From Anaerolineales bacterium (GTDB lineage: Bacteria; Chloroflexota; Anaerolineae; 4572-78; J111), in the NCBI GenBank assembly GCA_015075405.1, contig JABTUK010000002.1, forward strand, positions 124,001-188,000: a stretch of DNA of 64,000 nt. Direction: 5' to 3'. Under the pieces are notes generated by a model. It saw only the letters and a program-made list of their open reading frames with translations, ran no database searches and was not told where the DNA came from. Of the stretch, positions 60,835 through 64,000 are shown piece by piece. A program made the position numbers and the translations under genes. Each line of letters starts with the position of its first letter. Positions within the stretch are counted from its first letter, which is position 1.

Positions 60835-63405
60835 ATGACAAAACCTTCGCCTTTCACGCTTCTCGCCCTGCGCCACACCACCCGCCACCCGATCCAAAGT
60901 TTGCTACTTATTTTGGGGGTGGCCCTGGGCGTGGCGATGATTGTGGCAATTGACCTGGCCAATGGCAGCGCCAGCCAGGCTTTTGCCCTCTCCACCGACA
61001 GTATCGCCGGCAAAGCCACCCACCAGATTGTGGCCGCGCCCGGCGATTTACCCACCTCGCTGTACGAGCAGTTGCGGGTCGAGCTAGGGCTGACCGATGT
61101 CGCTCCGGTGGTGACCGGCCTGGTGCTGTTGAAAAATGCCGACGATTTGCCCTTACAACTGTTGGGGATTGACCCCTTTGCCGAGCCGCCCTTCAGAACG
61201 TACCTGGGCGACGGCAGCGGGCAGCTTTCCTTCAATGCCCTGTTGAGTTTGCTGATCGAGCCAAATACGGTCCTCCTCCCGCAAGCCCTGGCCGAGCAGT
61301 ACAACCTGGCCCCCGGTGATACCCTGACCCTGCTGGCGGGCGGCCAAACCAAAGCCGTCCAACTGGTCGGCCTGCTCCAGCCCGGCGACGAACTCAGCCG
61401 GCGCGCCCTCAACGGCCTGATCCTGGCCGACATCAGCACCGCCCAGGAAGTGCTCAACCTGGTCGGCCGGCTCAGCCACATTGATCTGATTCTGCCGCCT
61501 GAAACCGACCCGCAGCCCATCCTCGACCGGCTACCGGTCAATGCCCGCTTGCAGCAGGCCGCCCTGCGCAACCAAACCCTCAACCAGATGACCGCCGCCT
61601 TTGAGCTGAATCTGTCGGCGTTGAGCCTGCTGGCCTTGATTGTCGGCATGTTTCTGATTTACAACACCATCAGTTTTTCGGTGGTGCAGCGCCGGCCGGT
61701 GCTGGGCACGCTGCGCTGTCTGGGCGTGACCCGGCGGGAGATTTTTAGCCTGGTGCTGGGCGAGGCGCTGGTTTTGAGCGCCCTCGGCGCCGTCATTGGG
61801 TTGGGCCTGGGCGTCATTCTGGGGCGCGGCCTGGTCGGGCTGGTCACGCAAACCATCAATGATCTTTATTTCACCCTGACCGTGCAGAGTGTCTCCCTCT
61901 CGCCGCTGACCTTGTACAAAGGGTTGGTGGCCGGTCTGGCCGCCGGTCTGCTGGCCGCTTTTGTCCCGGCCCTGGAAGCGACGACGGTACCCCCCAACAG
62001 CGCCCTCAAACGCTCCCTGGGCGAAGCCCGCATGCAGCGACTCATCCCCGGTCTGGCGGCGGCCAGCATAGTGATGATGCTGGCGGGCTGGGGATTGCTC
62101 AACCTGGGCAGCCGGTCGCTCCCGCTCAGCTTCACGGCGTTGTTTATTATTCTGCTCGGCTCGGCGTTTCTCAGCCCACTGCTGACCAAGCTGCTCATGG
62201 CTTTACTGCAACGGGTCACACCGCGCCTGTTTGGGATTATCGGGCTGATGGCCCCGCGCGACATCATCCGCTCCCTCAGCCGGACCTCGGTAACGATTGC
62301 GGCGCTGATGCTGGCGGTCACGGTGATTATCGGCGTTAGTGTGATGATTGATTCCTTCCGCAATACCGTAGTTACCTGGCTGGACAGCATCCTGGCCGCC
62401 GATATTTACATCAGCCCCGCCGGGCAAAACCTGCGCGTCGAGGGCGACATCAACCCCGATTTTATCGAGCAGGCCAGGCAAATCGAAGGGGTGGAGGCGG
62501 TCAGCCTGCTGCGGAGCGTGGTGGTTTTCTCGGAGAACTATGAAGAAGTGGAACTGCGCGGCCTATCGCCGGAGCCGAGGGAGAACCGCCGCCCGATGCT
62601 GTGGGCGGTGGGCAGCGCGGCGGAATTGGAGGCGGCCAGGCAGGCCGGCGGGGTGCTGGTCTCCGAAGTTTTTGCCCGCAGCCAGGACCTGCCGCTCGAC
62701 CGGCCCTCGGTTATTACCCTCATCACCGAGCGCGGGCCGCAGCCGTTTGAGGTGGTCGGCATTTTTTACGATTACGCCGTGCCGGATAAAGGCTACGTGT
62801 TGATGCGGCTGCAAACCTATCGGACCTACTGGCCCGGCGATACCGCCATTTCCAATATCGCCCTTTTCCTCTCGCCTGCCGCCGCGTCTCAAGCCGATGC
62901 GCTGGCTCAAAAGATAACGGATGAATTTGCGGCCAAATATTTTCTGTCAGTCTCCTCCAACCGGGGCATCAAGGAGAACGCGCTGGAGGTTTTTGACCGG
63001 ACCTTCACTATCACCGCTGCCTTGCGCCTGCTGGCAACAGTGGTTGCCTTTATTGGGGTGTTGAGCGCGATTATGTCATTGCAATTGGAGCGCACCCGCG
63101 AGTTGGGCACGCTGCGGGCCAACGGCATGAGTGTGCTGCAACTGTGGGGTAAAACTCTGTTGGAAACGGCGCTGATGGGCCTGACCGCCGGCTTAATGGC
63201 CATGCCCATCGGCTGGGCGCTAGCTTATATTCTGGTCCATTTTATCAACCTGCGCTCCTTTGGCTGGTCGCTGCAAATGCGCACCAGCCCCGACATTTTT
63301 GGCATGGCCCTGCTGGTGGCCTTACTAGCAGCTTTACTGGCCGGGATTTACCCGGTGGTGCGTTTAAAGAATATGCAAATTGCGGTGGCGGTGAGAGAGG
63401 AATAG
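60835..63405 (+). CDS. FtsX-family permease, AttF/G-like fused form
   Basis: 856 residues with TM1 (about 22-45), an extracytoplasmic domain, three helices (about 260-385), a helical middle region with further helices (410-500) and a second extracytoplasmic domain and helix set (735-850) with LQLERTRELGTLRANGMS. Double-length FtsX permeases of this sort partner the AttE-like ATPase; the next gene encodes the lipocalin-like AttH/CrtC protein. No Shine-Dalgarno; the right arm of a repeat abuts the start codon. Confidence 0.92.
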   Translation: MTKPSPFTLLALRHTTRHPIQSLLLILGVALGVAMIVAIDLANGSASQAFALSTDSIAGKATHQIVAAPGDLPTSLYEQLRVELGLTDVAPVVTGLVLLKNADDLPLQLLGIDPFAEPPFRTYLGDGSGQLSFNALLSLLIEPNTVLLPQALAEQYNLAPGDTLTLLAGGQTKAVQLVGLLQPGDELSRRALNGLILADISTAQEVLNLVGRLSHIDLILPPETDPQPILDRLPVNARLQQAALRNQTLNQMTAAFELNLSALSLLALIVGMFLIYNTISFSVVQRRPVLGTLRCLGVTRREIFSLVLGEALVLSALGAVIGLGLGVILGRGLVGLVTQTINDLYFTLTVQSVSLSPLTLYKGLVAGLAAGLLAAFVPALEATTVPPNSALKRSLGEARMQRLIPGLAAASIVMMLAGWGLLNLGSRSLPLSFTALFIILLGSAFLSPLLTKLLMALLQRVTPRLFGIIGLMAPRDIIRSLSRTSVTIAALMLAVTVIIGVSVMIDSFRNTVVTWLDSILAADIYISPAGQNLRVEGDINPDFIEQARQIEGVEAVSLLRSVVVFSENYEEVELRGLSPEPRENRRPMLWAVGSAAELEAARQAGGVLVSEVFARSQDLPLDRPSVITLITERGPQPFEVVGIFYDYAVPDKGYVLMRLQTYRTYWPGDTAISNIALFLSPAAASQADALAQKITDEFAAKYFLSVSSNRGIKENALEVFDRTFTITAALRLLATVVAFIGVLSAIMSLQLERTRELGTLRANGMSVLQLWGKTLLETALMGLTAGLMAMPIGWALAYILVHFINLRSFGWSLQMRTSPDIFGMALLVALLAALLAGIYPVVRLKNMQIAVAVREE

Positions 63406-63468
63406 TGAATGGCGAATGAGCGAATGGCGAATAAAGAGTCTGATTCGCCATTCGCTCATTCGCCATTT
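63406..63468. repeat. Palindromic GCGAATG array, copy 3
   Basis: GAATGGC GAATGAGC GAATGGC GAATA, loop, ATTCGCC ATTCGCTC ATTCGCC. It starts at the permease stop codon. Confidence 0.87.
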
Positions 63469-63486
63469 ATTGGGGAGCAACAAACT

Positions 63487-64000
63487 ATGAAACTAGCTAT
63501 AGCTATCATCGCTTTGCTTTTAATTTCCGGTTTTATTGTCGTGCGCTATGATCAGGTCAACCTCAACGCCGATGAAATCAGCGCCGAGGTGGAAAATCTG
63601 GTGGCGGCAGAGTACACCGGCGAGGACTTTCAGAAGGTCTACGAAGCTGTCCCGTTTGAGTTTCCCAAAGACCACGGCCCTCACCCCGATTATCGGGCCG
63701 AGTGGTGGTATTACACCGGCAACCTGGCCGACGCCCAGGGCAACCGTTTTGGCTACCAGTTCACCATCTTCCGGCGGGGCATTGTTCCCGGTGAGCCGGA
63801 GCGCGCCTCGGAGTGGGCTACCCACCAGATTTACTTTGCCCACTTTACCGTGACCGATGTGACGGGCAATGCCTTTGAATTTCACGAGCGCTACAGCCGG
63901 GCCAGTCCCAACCTGGCCGGGGCGCAGGCTTTCCCGGTCTATCATGTCTGGCTGGACAATTGGTTTGCCAAAGAGATTGCGCCAGACAAAGTGCAGCTCA
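63487..64000 (+). CDS. Lipocalin-like AttH/CrtC-family protein, cut by window end
   Basis: N-terminal 171 residues seen, frame open at the edge. One membrane anchor or uncleaved signal (1-20), then the family opening FPKDHGPHPDYRAEWWYYTGNL (given for recognition; key residues are H-x-x-Y-x-x-EWWY) and FGYQFTIFRR. These match the AttH/CrtC lipocalin-like superfamily that includes carotenoid 1,2-hydratase. With the ABC and FtsX genes upstream it fits an AttEFGH-type system rather than carotenoid synthesis. GGGGAG precedes the ATG at 63487. Confidence 0.87.
   Translation, partial: MKLAIAIIALLLISGFIVVRYDQVNLNADEISAEVENLVAAEYTGEDFQKVYEAVPFEFPKDHGPHPDYRAEWWYYTGNLADAQGNRFGYQFTIFRRGIVPGEPERASEWATHQIYFAHFTVTDVTGNAFEFHERYSRASPNLAGAQAFPVYHVWLDNWFAKEIAPDKVQL

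Noticed and set aside
63487..64000. Carotenoid 1,2-hydratase (crtC)
   Set aside because: The family is shared, but the ABC and FtsX neighbours point to the AttH branch.

Overview
The window looks like chromosomal DNA of an uncultured filamentous Chloroflexota bacterium, probably Anaerolineae. This is an inference from gene content: a split methylmalonyl-CoA mutase, a DnaB/DnaD/DnaI-type helicase-loading operon, Ser/Thr kinases and lipoproteins fused to beta-propellers, many MacB/FtsX-type exporters, MenA and a dense load of intergenic repeats. No rRNA, tRNA or marker phylogeny was available to confirm it. Coding density is high, codon use is GC-rich and genes lie on both strands.

Layout. 1-4.1 kb (-): methylmalonyl-CoA mutase, large subunit (cut by the window edge) and small subunit, with overlapping stop and start. 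4.6-12.9 kb (+): saccharopine-dehydrogenase-like protein, a multipass membrane protein, a histidine kinase/response regulator pair, a two-RCK channel-like protein with an abnormal pore, and a PRC-barrel protein. 13.0-16.9 kb: TerC, a VOC protein divergent from a TetR regulator with a clear operator/promoter, and an acyl-CoA ligase. 17.4-21.2 kb: a small conserved protein behind a possibly structured leader, an M3 peptidase and a MalY-like lyase. 21.5-34.7 kb (+): one large export locus: TetR, HlyD-like lipoprotein, secreted beta-propeller, a phosphofructokinase-like protein lacking catalytic aspartates, an ABC ATPase and three FtsX/MacB permease paralogues. The first paralogue is broken by an internal deletion, and a MazF-type toxin-antitoxin pair sits beside it. 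34.7-38.5 kb (-): rhodanese, LAGLIDADG protein, SDR, MoeB/ThiF-like E1, orphan HigA-like antitoxin and JAMM protease. 38.9-43.2 kb (-): replication operon (DnaB, DnaD-like, loader with two AAA+ domains) and a bifunctional-nuclease-domain protein. 43.5-49.9 kb (+): lipoprotein, two GT4 glycosyltransferases, a membrane kinase with a TolB-like propeller, and MenA. 50.0-55.5 kb (-): GlsB-like protein, a multidomain META/LysM/NlpE-like/YbaY-like protein and a 924-residue Reg_prop propeller protein. 55.7-58 kb (+): PadR regulator, ABC ATPase and a decayed permease. 58-59.6 kb (-): rhomboid protease fusion. 60-64 kb (+): an AttEFGH-like ABC/FtsX/lipocalin-like operon cut by the window edge.

The most unusual structure is not a gene. 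Almost every gene boundary carries a different short tandem array, usually of a 7-nt unit and sometimes 8 nt, followed by a loop and the inverse array, so the whole folds as a hairpin. The unit sequence differs from locus to locus but the period and architecture persist. Arrays supply or touch stop codons, stand where Shine-Dalgarno sequences would be, lie in frame inside a membrane-protein gene, and encode the start of a signal peptide. They also sit inside larger elements with terminal inverted repeats. These arrays, together with the export locus built around a catalytically altered phosphofructokinase-like protein, are the best candidates for undescribed biology here.
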